The notes under the pieces were generated by a model that did not search any database, had not been told where the DNA came from, and worked only from the letters and a program-made list of their open reading frames with translations. DNA of 64,000 bases, taken from assembly GCF_030546745.1 (NCBI RefSeq), contig NZ_JAUOPD010000015.1, positions 33,838-97,837 on the forward strand, in the 5' to 3' direction. This document shows, piece after piece, positions 18,489 through 27,542 of the stretch. Numbering within the stretch: the stretch's first letter is position 1; each line of letters begins with the position of its first letter. Position numbers and translations under genes: made by a program. This DNA is from Thalassotalea sp. 1_MG-2023. Lineage in GTDB: Bacteria > Pseudomonadota > Gammaproteobacteria > Enterobacterales > Alteromonadaceae.

Positions 18489-20144
18489 TTAACGTAATTC
18501 TCTTCGAAGAATTTTGCCTACATTGGTTTTTGGCAGCTCATCTCTTATTTCTACATGTTTAGGTACTTTGTAGTTGGTTAACTCACTTTTACAATGTTTA
18601 ATAATGTCTTCTTTGGTTAACGTAGTATCTTTTAATACGACAAATAACTTAACTTCTTCACCACATACTTCATGAGGTATGCCAATAGCAGCGGCTTCTA
18701 AAATACCTTCATGCGAAACAGCAACTTCTTCGATTTCATTTGGAAAAACATTAAAACCGGAAACAATTATCATGTCTTTTTTACGATCAACAATTCTAAA
18801 AAAGCCATTTTCATCCATCGTTGCAATATCACCAGTTGCCAACCAACCATCTTTTAAAATTTCATCTGTAGCGTCTTGACGATTATAATAACCCGCCATT
18901 ACTTGTGGGCCTTTAACGCACAATTCACCAGCTTCGCCTACATCTGCTTCTGTACCATCATCTTTAATAATTCTAATATCTGTAGATGGCGCAGGTAAGC
19001 CTATACTGCCGTTATAATGTTCTTGATTGTAGGGGCTAAGGGTAACCAATGGTGCACATTCCGTTAAACCATAGCCTTCTAATAAACGTGTTTTAGTGAC
19101 TTTTTCCCACTTTTCAGCTACCGGACGTTGTACCGCCATACCGCCACCCAGTGACACTTTTAAATAGCTAAAGTCTAAATCTGCAAAGCCTGGCGTGTTA
19201 AGTAACCCATTGAATAACGTATTAACCCCAGTAATGGCGGTAAATTGATACTTTTGTAACTCTTTAACAAACCCAGGCATGTCTCTAGGGTTTGTGATCA
19301 GTAAGTTTGTACCACCAAGCGTTAAAAACGTTAAGCAGTTCGCGGTAAGCGCAAAGATATGATAAAGCGGCAATGCTGTAACAACTAATTCTTTACCTTC
19401 TTCCAGTTGAGGTTTAATAACGGCTTTCGCTTGTTCTAAATTCGCAACCATATTTCGATGCGTTAACATTGCACCTTTAGAAAGGCCTGTTGTGCCACCT
19501 GTATATTGTAAGAATGCTAAGTCGTCACCTTTCAACAATACGGGTGTATAAGGAAGCGTTTTTCCTTTTGATAACACAGTATTAAAACGAATCGTGCCTT
19601 TTAACTTAAAGGCAGGGACCATTTTCTTCACATACTTAACGACCGCATTAACAATAGCACCTTTAATGAAGCCTAAACGATCCCCTAACGATGTCATCAC
19701 TATATGTTGCACATTGGTATTATCAATGACTTGCTCAAGAGTATGAGCAAAGTTTTCAATGATTAACATGCCTTTTGCACCTGAATCATTTAGTTGATGT
19801 TCAAGTTCTCGAGCAGTATATAATGGGTTAACGTTAACTACCGTTAACCCCGCAAGTAGAGCGCCAAATAGTGCTACGGGATATTGCAAACAATTAGGCA
19901 CCATAATAGCAAATCTATCGCCTTTTTTAAGACCAAGATCTTGTTGGCAATATGCGGCAAATGCTTTAGCTTGTTCTTCTAACTCAGCATAGGTTATTTC
20001 CGCTCCCATGTTGATAAATGCAGCACGATTTGCGTATATGCCAACATATTTATCGAACATCTCAACTAACGAGCTATATCTATCCGGATCTATTTCATGA
20101 GACACTCCGGGCGGATAACTTTTTTCAAGCCATACTTTTTGCAC
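18489..20144 (-). CDS. fadD: long-chain-fatty-acid--CoA ligase
   Basis: A 551-residue acyl-CoA synthetase closely similar to E. coli FadD over its whole length: KVWLEKSYP at the N-terminus, ATP-binding [25 protein letters not shown], and the C-terminal GKILRRELR. It activates long-chain fatty acids on the inner face of the membrane for beta-oxidation. The start is set at GTG 20144 because AGAGGAG lies seven bases upstream and the alignment with E. coli begins there; an in-frame ATG seven codons upstream lies before that ribosome site. A PsrA-like box lies about 110 bp upstream. Confidence 0.96.
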   Translation of the reverse strand: MQKVWLEKSYPPGVSHEIDPDRYSSLVEMFDKYVGIYANRAAFINMGAEITYAELEEQAKAFAAYCQQDLGLKKGDRFAIMVPNCLQYPVALFGALLAGLTVVNVNPLYTARELEHQLNDSGAKGMLIIENFAHTLEQVIDNTNVQHIVMTSLGDRLGFIKGAIVNAVVKYVKKMVPAFKLKGTIRFNTVLSKGKTLPYTPVLLKGDDLAFLQYTGGTTGLSKGAMLTHRNMVANLEQAKAVIKPQLEEGKELVVTALPLYHIFALTANCLTFLTLGGTNLLITNPRDMPGFVKELQKYQFTAITGVNTLFNGLLNTPGFADLDFSYLKVSLGGGMAVQRPVAEKWEKVTKTRLLEGYGLTECAPLVTLSPYNQEHYNGSIGLPAPSTDIRIIKDDGTEADVGEAGELCVKGPQVMAGYYNRQDATDEILKDGWLATGDIATMDENGFFRIVDRKKDMIIVSGFNVFPNEIEEVAVSHEGILEAAAIGIPHEVCGEEVKLFVVLKDTTLTKEDIIKHCKSELTNYKVPKHVEIRDELPKTNVGKILRRELR

Positions 20145-20254
20145 TATGCATCTCCTCTCTTGCACGCAACTTTAACACTAGTCTTTGCTATTAATAATTT
20201 TATATTGATCTCTTTTTTAATGTTATTTTTACAAGAGATAAGGACCAGCGAATT

Positions 20255-20268
20255 TAAACACTTGTTTG
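20255..20268. promoter_or_regulatory. PsrA-like operator upstream of fadD
   Basis: AAAC-ACTT-GTTTG at 20256-20268 fits the PsrA pattern (S)AAAC-N2-4-GTTT(S), the fatty-acid-responsive repressor site known for Pseudomonas and Alteromonadales fad genes; the first flanking base is T rather than G/C. The position, about 110 bp before the fadD start, is reasonable for an operator. This is motif recognition only. Confidence 0.45.
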
Positions 20269-20347
20269 AATCAGCAAGTTTTACTGTAATACTGGTCTAA
20301 TGTCTATAACTTTTCGGCAAAAAATCATATTTGAACAACAGTTTTTA

Positions 20348-21199
20348 CTATTTAATAGGTTTTTGAATAAATTCGTCAACCAATTTTGCTGTTTTTTCCG
20401 GCGATTCCATATGAACATGATGCCCTCCACTCAATTGATTAATCGTTAACGTTTTAAAGTATGGCTTAAAAATGTCAATCGCGCGCGCAACAAAGCCTAA
20501 TCCCTTATCACCGCTAATAAGCTGAACAGGGCAATCAATATTGTTCACTATACTCGTTGCTTGAGGTTCAGTTAAGCGATACGGTGAAATGTTTTTCAAT
20601 TTGCTATCAGCTCGCCATGTATAACCATGTTCAACTTTTTTTAGACCGCGATTTACAATGAGTGAGGCATCTTTCTCGTTTAAATCTGATACCGATATTC
20701 TCGCTTTTATTGCTGACTCTATTGTTGGATGTAACGGTTTACTTTTATCTGTGGATTTAATCCTACTGAGTAATCCTTTCCTCAGCTGCTCAGCTGTATT
20801 ATCGGGTTCATCAGTTATAAACCCTATCGCATCTATTAGCGTTAGACTGGCAACTTTTTCTGGGAACGCAGCAGCAAAAGCTTGTGCGATCATTCCCCCC
20901 ATGGAATGGCCGATGATATCCAACGTCGACCATTTTTGTTGTTCAAATAACAACACTAAATCGTAAACATAGTCTAAAAAATGATAATGGGCATCTTTGC
21001 TTCTATGATCTGAATGGCCATGCCCTGGCCAATCAATTGCCACGATAGAGTGATTAGATAAACATTGCATCAATGGGGTAAAACTTGCGGCATTATCTAA
21101 CCAACCGTGTAAACACAATATCGGCCGCTCGCTATGAGGGCCAGAAGTAAGCCCTGCTATGTGCATGCCATGAGGGCTCGCGGTATACTCGCTGATCAT
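20348..21199 (-). CDS. alpha/beta-fold hydrolase
   Basis: A 283-residue alpha/beta hydrolase: LCLHGWLDNAAS (oxyanion HG), AIDWPGHGHSD, nucleophile elbow IGHSMGGMIA, an acid residue in the SGDKGLGF region, and catalytic His in SGGHHVHMESPE. The layout resembles serine-hydrolase-like (SERHL/MhpC type) esterases; the substrate is unknown. It is the last gene of the leftward yoaA-tsaB-hyp-M50-slp group (14 bases after slp) and lies before fadD, so a lipid or ester substrate is plausible but unproven. Confidence 0.85.
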   Translation of the reverse strand: MISEYTASPHGMHIAGLTSGPHSERPILCLHGWLDNAASFTPLMQCLSNHSIVAIDWPGHGHSDHRSKDAHYHFLDYVYDLVLLFEQQKWSTLDIIGHSMGGMIAQAFAAAFPEKVASLTLIDAIGFITDEPDNTAEQLRKGLLSRIKSTDKSKPLHPTIESAIKARISVSDLNEKDASLIVNRGLKKVEHGYTWRADSKLKNISPYRLTEPQATSIVNNIDCPVQLISGDKGLGFVARAIDIFKPYFKTLTINQLSGGHHVHMESPEKTAKLVDEFIQKPIK

Positions 21200-21213
21200 C
21201 GCTGTTAATTCAT

Positions 21214-21798
21214 TTACTTATTGTTAGTTTTTGTAGCATTGGTTTTTGTCGGGCTGTTTACACGACGATAAATGGGTCTGTGATAATAAGGGTTAGCGTA
21301 GTGCCAAAGTGAAGGGGTATACCAGTGTGGATAATGTTCTACACGGATATCAACTTGCTTTACTTCTTTCCATAAATGTACATAATCAGCCACCAATGTT
21401 GGGTATTGATAACTATGTTCGCCTATTTTTCCTTCCGTTAGATCACCTATACGACCAATGGCAGTGATACTGCGACCTTCTTTATAAATAACCGGATCTA
21501 ATAGGCCAGAATAAATAACCTTAAATCGTCCTTTCGTTTCATCTTTTACTTTTGGCCTCGTTGAACCTTTAAGATCAAAATGAACCACTTCTATCACCGT
21601 TCTATCAGCTTCATTATTCACTTTTGCAATAACTCCACCCCATCTGGCTACTGAACCTTTTAAGGCATTTTCTTGACTTTTAGCTTGCTCAAAATTGGTT
21701 AAGCTCGCATCGTCTGCCACTGATAGCTTTTCAGGTATGTGAACACAAGCAGCTGTTAACCAAGTTAATAAACTTAAAGCGATAATTCGAGTTGTCAT
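21214..21798 (-). CDS. Slp/YeaY family outer-membrane lipoprotein
   Basis: A 194-residue lipoprotein: signal peptide with lipobox LTAAC and Slp-family features such as VRWGGVIAKV and the later FKVIYSGLLDP / ITAIGRIGDL / YPTLVADYVHLW segments. The C-terminal tail is rich in Tyr, His and Pro. Slp/YeaY proteins are starvation- or stress-induced outer-membrane lipoproteins of unknown mechanism. E. coli has the same order yoaA-tsaB-yeaY-fadD, which supports the assignment. It is spaced 12-14 bases from its neighbours. Confidence 0.9.
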   Translation of the reverse strand: MTTRIIALSLLTWLTAACVHIPEKLSVADDASLTNFEQAKSQENALKGSVARWGGVIAKVNNEADRTVIEVVHFDLKGSTRPKVKDETKGRFKVIYSGLLDPVIYKEGRSITAIGRIGDLTEGKIGEHSYQYPTLVADYVHLWKEVKQVDIRVEHYPHWYTPSLWHYANPYYHRPIYRRVNSPTKTNATKTNNK

Positions 21799-21810
21799 AA
21801 TATTCTCCTT

Positions 21811-22494
21811 TTAATACTGCTGAGACACTTGTGATTTTATTAATAAATAAGTGGTCATCATACCGAGTACAGACCAAATCACCACCCAGATAAATTCTGG
21901 AATAAAAGTAAGCTGCGCTAAAGCAGCTCCATCACCTAATGAACGACCGTCAAATAAGTATAATGGGCTCTTTATGCTATTAAGTACCACTGTAGCACCA
22001 GTGAGTTGAAATAAAAAAGGTAAATAAACCTTTTTAAAATAAAACAATTTTAAAGTGACAAAAATCCATAAAAACAGAATAATCACTACCGTTAATAAAT
22101 TTTTAGCCCAAAGCAATAAGCTAATCGCAATGACAACGGATAAAACACCAATAAAAACTTTCATTAGTGTTTGGTGCATCGTTGACACTTTGACTAAACC
22201 AAAACCAAATAAACTTGCACCAGCATACCCCATAAAACTAATCAATAATCGACTGCCACCTTGCGTGGTACACAAGCCAGAGCCATCTAAGTTTAATTGA
22301 ATACTAACAATACTACCGCCAGTAATAAGAGCAGCTAAGCCATGACTGAGTTCATGGAAATAACTTTCAAACCATTTTAAAGGAATAGAAATAAAAGGAA
22401 TTTCAACGACAAAAAAAGCGATCAAAAAAACGAATATAAGTTGGTAACGTTGAAAAAAGCTTACGTTGGGCAAAGAATGTTTATCGTGGACCAA
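21811..22494 (-). CDS. M50B-like membrane metallopeptidase family protein
   Basis: A 227-residue multi-pass membrane protein with a zinc-binding HELSH (HExxH form) inside the segment ESYFHELSHGLAALITGG at about 43-60, as in the peptidase M50B-like family. A conserved FMGYAGASLFG segment follows. About six hydrophobic helices are visible. Substrates are unknown. It is inserted between tsaB and slp relative to E. coli, and close spacing puts it in the same operon. Confidence 0.78.
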   Translation of the reverse strand: MVHDKHSLPNVSFFQRYQLIFVFLIAFFVVEIPFISIPLKWFESYFHELSHGLAALITGGSIVSIQLNLDGSGLCTTQGGSRLLISFMGYAGASLFGFGLVKVSTMHQTLMKVFIGVLSVVIAISLLLWAKNLLTVVIILFLWIFVTLKLFYFKKVYLPFLFQLTGATVVLNSIKSPLYLFDGRSLGDGAALAQLTFIPEFIWVVIWSVLGMMTTYLLIKSQVSQQY

Positions 22495-22511
22495 TAAAGT
22501 AGCTCTTTAGA

Positions 22512-22880
22512 TTAAGCGTATAAGTCAACACCAAAAGACTGTGAAATAGTCTCTTGTTGTTGATGATTATTGATCGCTTGGTAGGCAGATACTGCAACTT
22601 GATGACGTTGCGAAGGTTGATCATATTGTGCCTGCTCATTAGAAGTAGTAGGTTCATCTTGCGCCGACAAACGCTGTTGTTCTTGTTCAACTAACGCGAT
22701 CGATTGCTCATCAACATCAAACCGTTGTTGTTGTGCGTTATTATTTTCACGCTCTGCAGACTTTTGCTGCTGTTCACGAACAATTAACTGTTCGCTTTCT
22801 TTATTCACCCTGTTTGGGCTTTCAATACTAACGTTCTGGTTAACCTGCGGCGTGTATGCTGTCGAACTATTTACTAACAT
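22512..22880 (-). CDS. glutamine-rich hypothetical protein
   Basis: A 122-residue hydrophilic protein, very rich in Gln, Glu, Asn and Ser (runs such as REQQQKSAE and EQEQQRLSAQDE), predicted to be largely disordered or coiled-coil. It has no signal peptide or membrane segment. The C-terminus HQVAVSAYQAINNHQQQE could form a helix. The family is not recognised. It lies between tsaB (38 bases) and the M50-like gene (17 bases) in the same direction, so it is probably expressed with them. Confidence 0.6.
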   Translation of the reverse strand: MLVNSSTAYTPQVNQNVSIESPNRVNKESEQLIVREQQQKSAERENNNAQQQRFDVDEQSIALVEQEQQRLSAQDEPTTSNEQAQYDQPSQRHQVAVSAYQAINNHQQQETISQSFGVDLYA

Positions 22881-22918
22881 AAGTATAAAGGTAACAAATT
22901 TTCAGCTATTCGCCAAAT

Positions 22919-23617
22919 CTATTCTCTACCTGGAAGTTTTTTCCAAGAAACCGTATCACGCACATAAACCGGCTGTGCCTGTTCTGCGGCTACCGCATTA
23001 CCCGCCTGAAATTGCTTCGTAGCTAGGGTCAACATTGCTGCGGCATTAGGGAATAATATGTCTATGCTCTCTGCATTACCTGCTAGCGGTGCTAAAATTT
23101 CCTGATAAGTTTGCCAACCTGTGCCAACGGCAAAGGGTTGACTTAATTCTTCAGTTAAATATTCTGCAGCTTTATCTGGCGAAATAACGGTTTCATCAAC
23201 AATCGGTTGCATAATACCTTGTTCATCTGCACGGTATGCAGATAAGTATATTTCTGACATTCTAGCGTCGATTGCGGCGATAACTTCAGTTTGTTTGTAT
23301 TGTTCAAGCGCTTGCTGGGCCATAGCTTGTAAAGTTGAAACGCCTACAACGGGCAATTCTGCAGAAAACGCTAAGCCTTGAGCTACGCCAATACCTATTC
23401 TTACACCAGTAAAGCTACCGGGCCCTTGACCAAACACCAAACCATCTAACTGCTGTAATGAGCAACCTGCTTGTTTCAATGCTGCATCAATCATCGGTAA
23501 CAAAATGGTACTGTGAGATTGTGGACATAATTCAAATTGCTCAATGAGCTGACCTTGCCACGATAATGCGACTGAACACCCTTCTGTTGAAGTATCTATT
23601 GCGATCAAATTTAACAT
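22919..23617 (-). CDS. tsaB: tRNA threonylcarbamoyladenosine biosynthesis protein TsaB
   Basis: A 232-residue ASKHA-fold protein with IAIDTSTEGCSVAL at the N-terminus and GQGPGSFTGVRIGIGVAQGLA at about 63-83, both TsaB hallmarks. TsaB is the dimerisation partner of TsaD in the TsaBDE complex that makes t6A37 on ANN-decoding tRNAs; it is essential in most bacteria. It follows yoaA by nine bases, as in E. coli. Confidence 0.97.
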   Translation of the reverse strand: MLNLIAIDTSTEGCSVALSWQGQLIEQFELCPQSHSTILLPMIDAALKQAGCSLQQLDGLVFGQGPGSFTGVRIGIGVAQGLAFSAELPVVGVSTLQAMAQQALEQYKQTEVIAAIDARMSEIYLSAYRADEQGIMQPIVDETVISPDKAAEYLTEELSQPFAVGTGWQTYQEILAPLAGNAESIDILFPNAAAMLTLATKQFQAGNAVAAEQAQPVYVRDTVSWKKLPGRE

Positions 23618-23626
23618 AACATTTTA

Positions 23627-25555
23627 CTACTGGTTGTTAACTTGGTGCAGATTAGCCAAGAATTGTTCAGCAGCGTAAGTATCACGGCTGCGTTTCATAT
23701 CTGGCAAACTGCTTAAAAAAACCTGTCCATAAGGACGGTTCACTAATCTATCGTCACATATTACCATGATGCCTTGATCGGATACATCACGAATTAACCG
23801 CCCTACCCCTTGTTTTAAAGCAATTACGGCTTGTGGTAATTGAATATCTTGAAAAGGGTCGCCTCCTTGTCTACGTGCATCTTCGCTTCGTGCTTGCAAC
23901 ATAGGATCGTCTGGTGATGCAAAAGGTAATTTATCAATGATCACACAAGTAAGTTTATCACCACGCACATCAACGCCTTCCCAAAAGCTAGCAGTAGCTA
24001 ATAACACAGCACTTTCATTTTCAATAAATTCATCGAGCATTTTGCGTTTACTCATTTGCCCTTGTACTAATAACGAATTATCGATGCGTTCAGCTAATAA
24101 ATCAGCCACTAGGTTCAGCATCCGATAACTAGTAAAGAGCATAAAGCACGCGCCTTTACTCGCTTCAATTAGCGGGATAGCAATCTCTGCCAGTGCATTA
24201 GCCCTAGCTGGGTTTTGTGCATCAGGTAAATAACGCGGTACGATTAATTGCGATTGATGCAAGTAGTCAAATGGGCTATCAACCAATAATGTATTGGCAC
24301 TAGATATACCTAATTGTTCAGTAAAGTGTTCAAAACCACCATTAACAGCAATAGTCGCAGAGGTAAAAATCCAACCGGCATTCGATTGTGTAATATAATC
24401 GCTAAATTTATCGGCAACACTTAAAGGGGTTAAGTGAAGCACGACATGTCGACGTGTAGTTTCATACCAAAAACTCATGCCAAATTGTTCAACATTCGCC
24501 ATAATATCGTATTTTGATAAGGTTGCTACCGCTCGTTCAAAACAATTATCAATAGCTTCGCTACGTGAAATACATAACTTTAACACCTGATATAAAAAAT
24601 CGAGATCGGTCTTAATGTTTTCAAAGCTACGATGAATACGAGGCAGTTGTATTTTTTCTCGCCAGTTTCCTCTTCCTGGATCATGAGGAAATAGCAAGCG
24701 AAATTCCATTGCCGTTTTTTGTAATTTTTCTGCTGCTTTACCGAGTTGCTTTACATCGGTCAGTTCAGTGCGGTAAAGCTGTAATACATCTGAACACAAC
24801 TCTAATATTTGACGAGTAGAAAAAGCATCACCAAAGTATTCACTGGCAATATCAGGTATTTGATGCGCTTCATCGAATACCACTACATCTGCTTTAGGGA
24901 TAAGCTCGCCAAAACCCGTGTCTTTTAATGCCATATCAGCAAAAAATAAATGGTGATTAACCACCACAACATCGGCATCAATTGCTTTTTTACGCGCTTT
25001 AACTAAATAACAGTCATCAATATTAGGGCAATCTTTCGCTAAACAATTATCAACGGTACTGGTGACAAAAGGAAATATTTGCGAATCTTCCGCAACATCA
25101 ACTAATTCGCCAATGTCTCCTGTGTGAGTTGCCGTACTCCACGATTGAACTTTAACAAAATCAGCTAATGATTGAGCATCTAATTGCCCTCTCTCTTGCT
25201 GATATAACGCTAAACGGTATAAACACAAATAATTTGCTCGACCTTTAAGTAAAGCCATTTGTGCTTTAGTTGCCATTGCCTTCCGCAATAATGGAATATC
25301 TTTGTGAAACAACTGCTCTTGGAGGTTTTTAGTACCGGTTGAAACAATCACTTTTTTTTCAGAAAGTAACGCCGGTAATAAATAAGCAAATGTTTTACCT
25401 GTACCTGTTCCAGCTTCCGCCACTAAGCTTGATTGATTTTCTATCGCAAGTTCAACTTCGATTGCCATATCAATTTGCGCTTGGCGCGGCGAATAGCCAT
25501 TAAGCACTTTCGCTAATACGCCAGAAGTTGAAAATGCTTGTTCTACAGGTGTCAT
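23627..25555 (-). CDS. yoaA: DinG/XPD-type ATP-dependent DNA helicase (YoaA)
   Basis: A 642-residue superfamily 2 helicase: Walker A EAGTGTGKTFAYLLP at about 44-58; an iron-sulphur cluster domain with Cys in YLCLYRL and the CLAKDCPNIDDC cluster; Walker B VVFDEAHQ; and motif VI GVGRLIRD near the C-terminus. YoaA is the DinG paralogue that unwinds 5'-to-3' and, with HolC in E. coli, helps repair stalled forks. Synteny with tsaB supports YoaA rather than DinG. Confidence 0.92.
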   Translation of the reverse strand: MTPVEQAFSTSGVLAKVLNGYSPRQAQIDMAIEVELAIENQSSLVAEAGTGTGKTFAYLLPALLSEKKVIVSTGTKNLQEQLFHKDIPLLRKAMATKAQMALLKGRANYLCLYRLALYQQERGQLDAQSLADFVKVQSWSTATHTGDIGELVDVAEDSQIFPFVTSTVDNCLAKDCPNIDDCYLVKARKKAIDADVVVVNHHLFFADMALKDTGFGELIPKADVVVFDEAHQIPDIASEYFGDAFSTRQILELCSDVLQLYRTELTDVKQLGKAAEKLQKTAMEFRLLFPHDPGRGNWREKIQLPRIHRSFENIKTDLDFLYQVLKLCISRSEAIDNCFERAVATLSKYDIMANVEQFGMSFWYETTRRHVVLHLTPLSVADKFSDYITQSNAGWIFTSATIAVNGGFEHFTEQLGISSANTLLVDSPFDYLHQSQLIVPRYLPDAQNPARANALAEIAIPLIEASKGACFMLFTSYRMLNLVADLLAERIDNSLLVQGQMSKRKMLDEFIENESAVLLATASFWEGVDVRGDKLTCVIIDKLPFASPDDPMLQARSEDARRQGGDPFQDIQLPQAVIALKQGVGRLIRDVSDQGIMVICDDRLVNRPYGQVFLSSLPDMKRSRDTYAAEQFLANLHQVNNQ

Positions 25556-25765
25556 AGGGTACTAGGCAGAAGAAATTTTCGCCCATTATAAAGCGCCAAC
25601 GTAGAATTGGAAGTTACCATTGATGGAAATATTATCTCAATATGGAATTAACGTAGGTAAACCTTAATGGCCAACCTTTAATAACCTACGATCTTTGTTT
25701 ATTACCGGTCGAAAAAGGCATACATAATGAATTATCAAAGTATGTAAAAATCGAGAAAAACTGTG

Positions 25766-26122
25766 TTAAACGTAGATGTCTAGATGGGGTTTTTCATCAT
25801 CGTCTTTGTCGTTTTTATCTTGTGAAGGTTTAGGGTGTAACACATCTTGTTTGTGCAAAATTTCAGGTTCTACCACTTCATCAACGACATATTGGGGTGG
25901 TGTTTGTTCTTGATCCGCCTCAGGCGCTTGAACATTTGAATGTGCGGATTTTTGGTCAGATTGAGAGTCTTTAACAAAATATAAATGATGATCTTCCACG
26001 TGATCAACATCATCAGATAGCGCTTTTGTTGCCGCTTGCTTGGATAGTGACTTAACGCGTAGTTTGTCTGGTTTAATCGGCGTTGGCCTTACCTTAGTTA
26101 ACGCTGTTGTAAAAATATCCAT
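25766..26122 (-). CDS. hypothetical acidic protein
   Basis: A 118-residue hydrophilic protein with a basic N-terminal third (KPDKLRVKSLSKQAATK) and an acidic C-terminal part (SQDKNDKDDDEKPHLDIYV). It has no signal peptide, membrane helix or recognised domain and is probably disordered. An ATG and a plausible upstream purine stretch (AAAGGTG) support it as a real gene. It stands alone between yoaA and the his leader, and the function is unknown. Confidence 0.55.
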   Translation of the reverse strand: MDIFTTALTKVRPTPIKPDKLRVKSLSKQAATKALSDDVDHVEDHHLYFVKDSQSDQKSAHSNVQAPEADQEQTPPQYVVDEVVEPEILHKQDVLHPKPSQDKNDKDDDEKPHLDIYV

Positions 26123-26404
26123 TATTCACCTTTATAGACAGCCACCTTGTTTAGATAACTGATTTCACTTTACACCTATTACCATAGATTGCCTATACCA
26201 TTAACTTCTGTATCGGCTTTGATAGATTAAAGTTTACACATTTAGACCATTTATTCATAAAACTTTCACATTTATTACTTGCGCATATTTCATTTTACCC
26301 GTAATGTAAAAAGCAATTAACGACTTAATACTAGATTGTGTAGTGGCACAGGTAACAATAATTACCTCAAGCTATACATACCATGAGAAAAGAGAACGAA
26401 ATAA

Positions 26405-26452
26405 ATGTACTTAAACCTGAACGCAATTCATCATCACCATCATACGAATTAG
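26405..26452 (+). CDS. hisL: his operon leader peptide
   Basis: A 15-codon reading frame, MYLNLNAIHHHHHTN, with five consecutive His codons (CAT CAT CAC CAT CAT at 26429-26443) and a TAG stop at 26450. It is followed by alternative hairpins and a terminator before hisG, the classic arrangement of histidine attenuation. The ribosome site is weak (AAGAGA about 10 bases upstream). A longer overlapping frame starting at 26383 reads Ser codons through the same bases and is not the leader. Confidence 0.9.
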   Translation: MYLNLNAIHHHHHTN

Positions 26453-26560
26453 CCACTCAGGTTTATTCGCTGAAGGGCTATTGGACCTTTCAGCGGAATA
26501 AAGTAAAAGTCATTACCAAAACCCCCGAAAGAGTCCAACTCTTTCGGGGGTTTTGTCGTT
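26450..26560 (+). promoter_or_regulatory. his operon transcription attenuator
   Basis: Five segments can pair alternately. 1:2 is TAGCC..TCAG (26450-26460) with CTGA..GGCTA (26470-26480). 2:3 is CGCTGAAGGG (26468-26477) with CCTTTCAGCG (26486-26495). 3:4 is GGACCTTTC..GG (26483-26496) with CCGAAAGAGTCC (about 26525-26536, small bulges). 4:5 is the terminator, a perfect 17-bp stem (26518-26534 with 26538-26554, loop CCA) followed by T-rich sequence. A ribosome stalled on the His codons leaves segment 1 free, so 1:2 and 3:4 form and transcription continues. A ribosome at the stop codon covers segment 1, so 2:3 and 4:5 form and transcription ends. Confidence 0.88.
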
Positions 26561-26635
26561 TTTAAGGCAAACGAATTGTATATACAGGGTAATTAGGCTT
26601 TTAAATTTACACATTAATAAATTAGGAATAAAACA

Positions 26636-27535
26636 ATGACAACTGATACTCGCTTACGCATTGCGATGCAAAAATCTGGTCGCTTAAGTGATGACACACA
26701 AGCATTATTAAAACGTTGCGGATTAAAAATTAACGTTTCTGATCGTCGCTTACTTGCACATGTCGCCAATATGCCTATCGATATTATGCGCGTACGTAGC
26801 TCAGATATTCCTGGATTAGTCATGGACGGTGTTTGTGATCTGGGTATTGTTGGTGATAATACCCTTGAGGAAACAGCATTAGAACGCGAACGTTTAGGTG
26901 CCAAATCAAAGTACATAAAAACTTCACAGTTAAACTTTGGTGGCTGTAGACTTTCAATAGCCATGCCTGAAGAGTTCAATTATCAAGGTGTTGAAAGTCT
27001 TAACGGCAAACGATTTGCCACCACTTACCCACAATTGTTGCAACGTTATGCTGATGCACAAGGTATTAATATTGAATTTTGTTTACTTAAAGGCTCAGTA
27101 GAAGTAGCACCAAGAGTTGGTTTAGCCGACGGTATCTGCGATTTAGTGTCTACCGGCGCAACATTAGAAGCTAATGGTTTAAAAGAAGTTGAAGAAATTT
27201 TCCGCTCAAAAGCATCATTAATTCAAACAGCAACACCTTTAGCTGCAAATAAGCAAAGTATCTTAGATACGTTATTACCTCGTATTCAAGGTGTAATGAA
27301 AGCGAAAGAAAGCAAATACATTATGTTACACGCGCCTAAAGATAAAATTAATCAAGTCAGTGCATTAATGCCAGGAAAAGAAACACCAACTATTCTACCG
27401 TTAGCGGGCCGTGACGATTTAGTCGCTGTGCATGTAGTAGCGACAGAAACCTTCTTCTGGGAAACAATGGAAGGGTTAAAAGACCTCGGCTGTGACTCGA
27501 TCTTAGTCATGCCAATTGAAAAAATGATGGGGTAG
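26636..27535 (+). CDS. hisG: ATP phosphoribosyltransferase
   Basis: A 299-residue long-form HisG, the same length as E. coli. It catalyses the first step of histidine synthesis (ATP + PRPP to phosphoribosyl-ATP) and is feedback-inhibited by His through the C-terminal ACT-like domain (about 225-299). Sequence hallmarks are [13 protein letters not shown] at the N-terminus, [12 protein letters not shown], and the PRPP loop [18 protein letters not shown]. It is the first gene of the operon, about 75 bases after the attenuator terminator. Confidence 0.98.
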   Translation: MTTDTRLRIAMQKSGRLSDDTQALLKRCGLKINVSDRRLLAHVANMPIDIMRVRSSDIPGLVMDGVCDLGIVGDNTLEETALERERLGAKSKYIKTSQLNFGGCRLSIAMPEEFNYQGVESLNGKRFATTYPQLLQRYADAQGINIEFCLLKGSVEVAPRVGLADGICDLVSTGATLEANGLKEVEEIFRSKASLIQTATPLAANKQSILDTLLPRIQGVMKAKESKYIMLHAPKDKINQVSALMPGKETPTILPLAGRDDLVAVHVVATETFFWETMEGLKDLGCDSILVMPIEKMMG

Positions 27536-27542
27536 TAACATC

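Noticed and set aside
20289..20303. FadR-like site (ACTGGTC...) upstream of fadD
   Set aside because: Only the left half fits the FadR consensus; the right half has several mismatches, and PsrA is the more likely regulator in this order.
26383..26565. 60-codon frame overlapping the his leader
   Set aside because: It reads Ser/Pro through the His codons, runs into the terminator stem and has no use in attenuation; the 15-codon frame explains the region.
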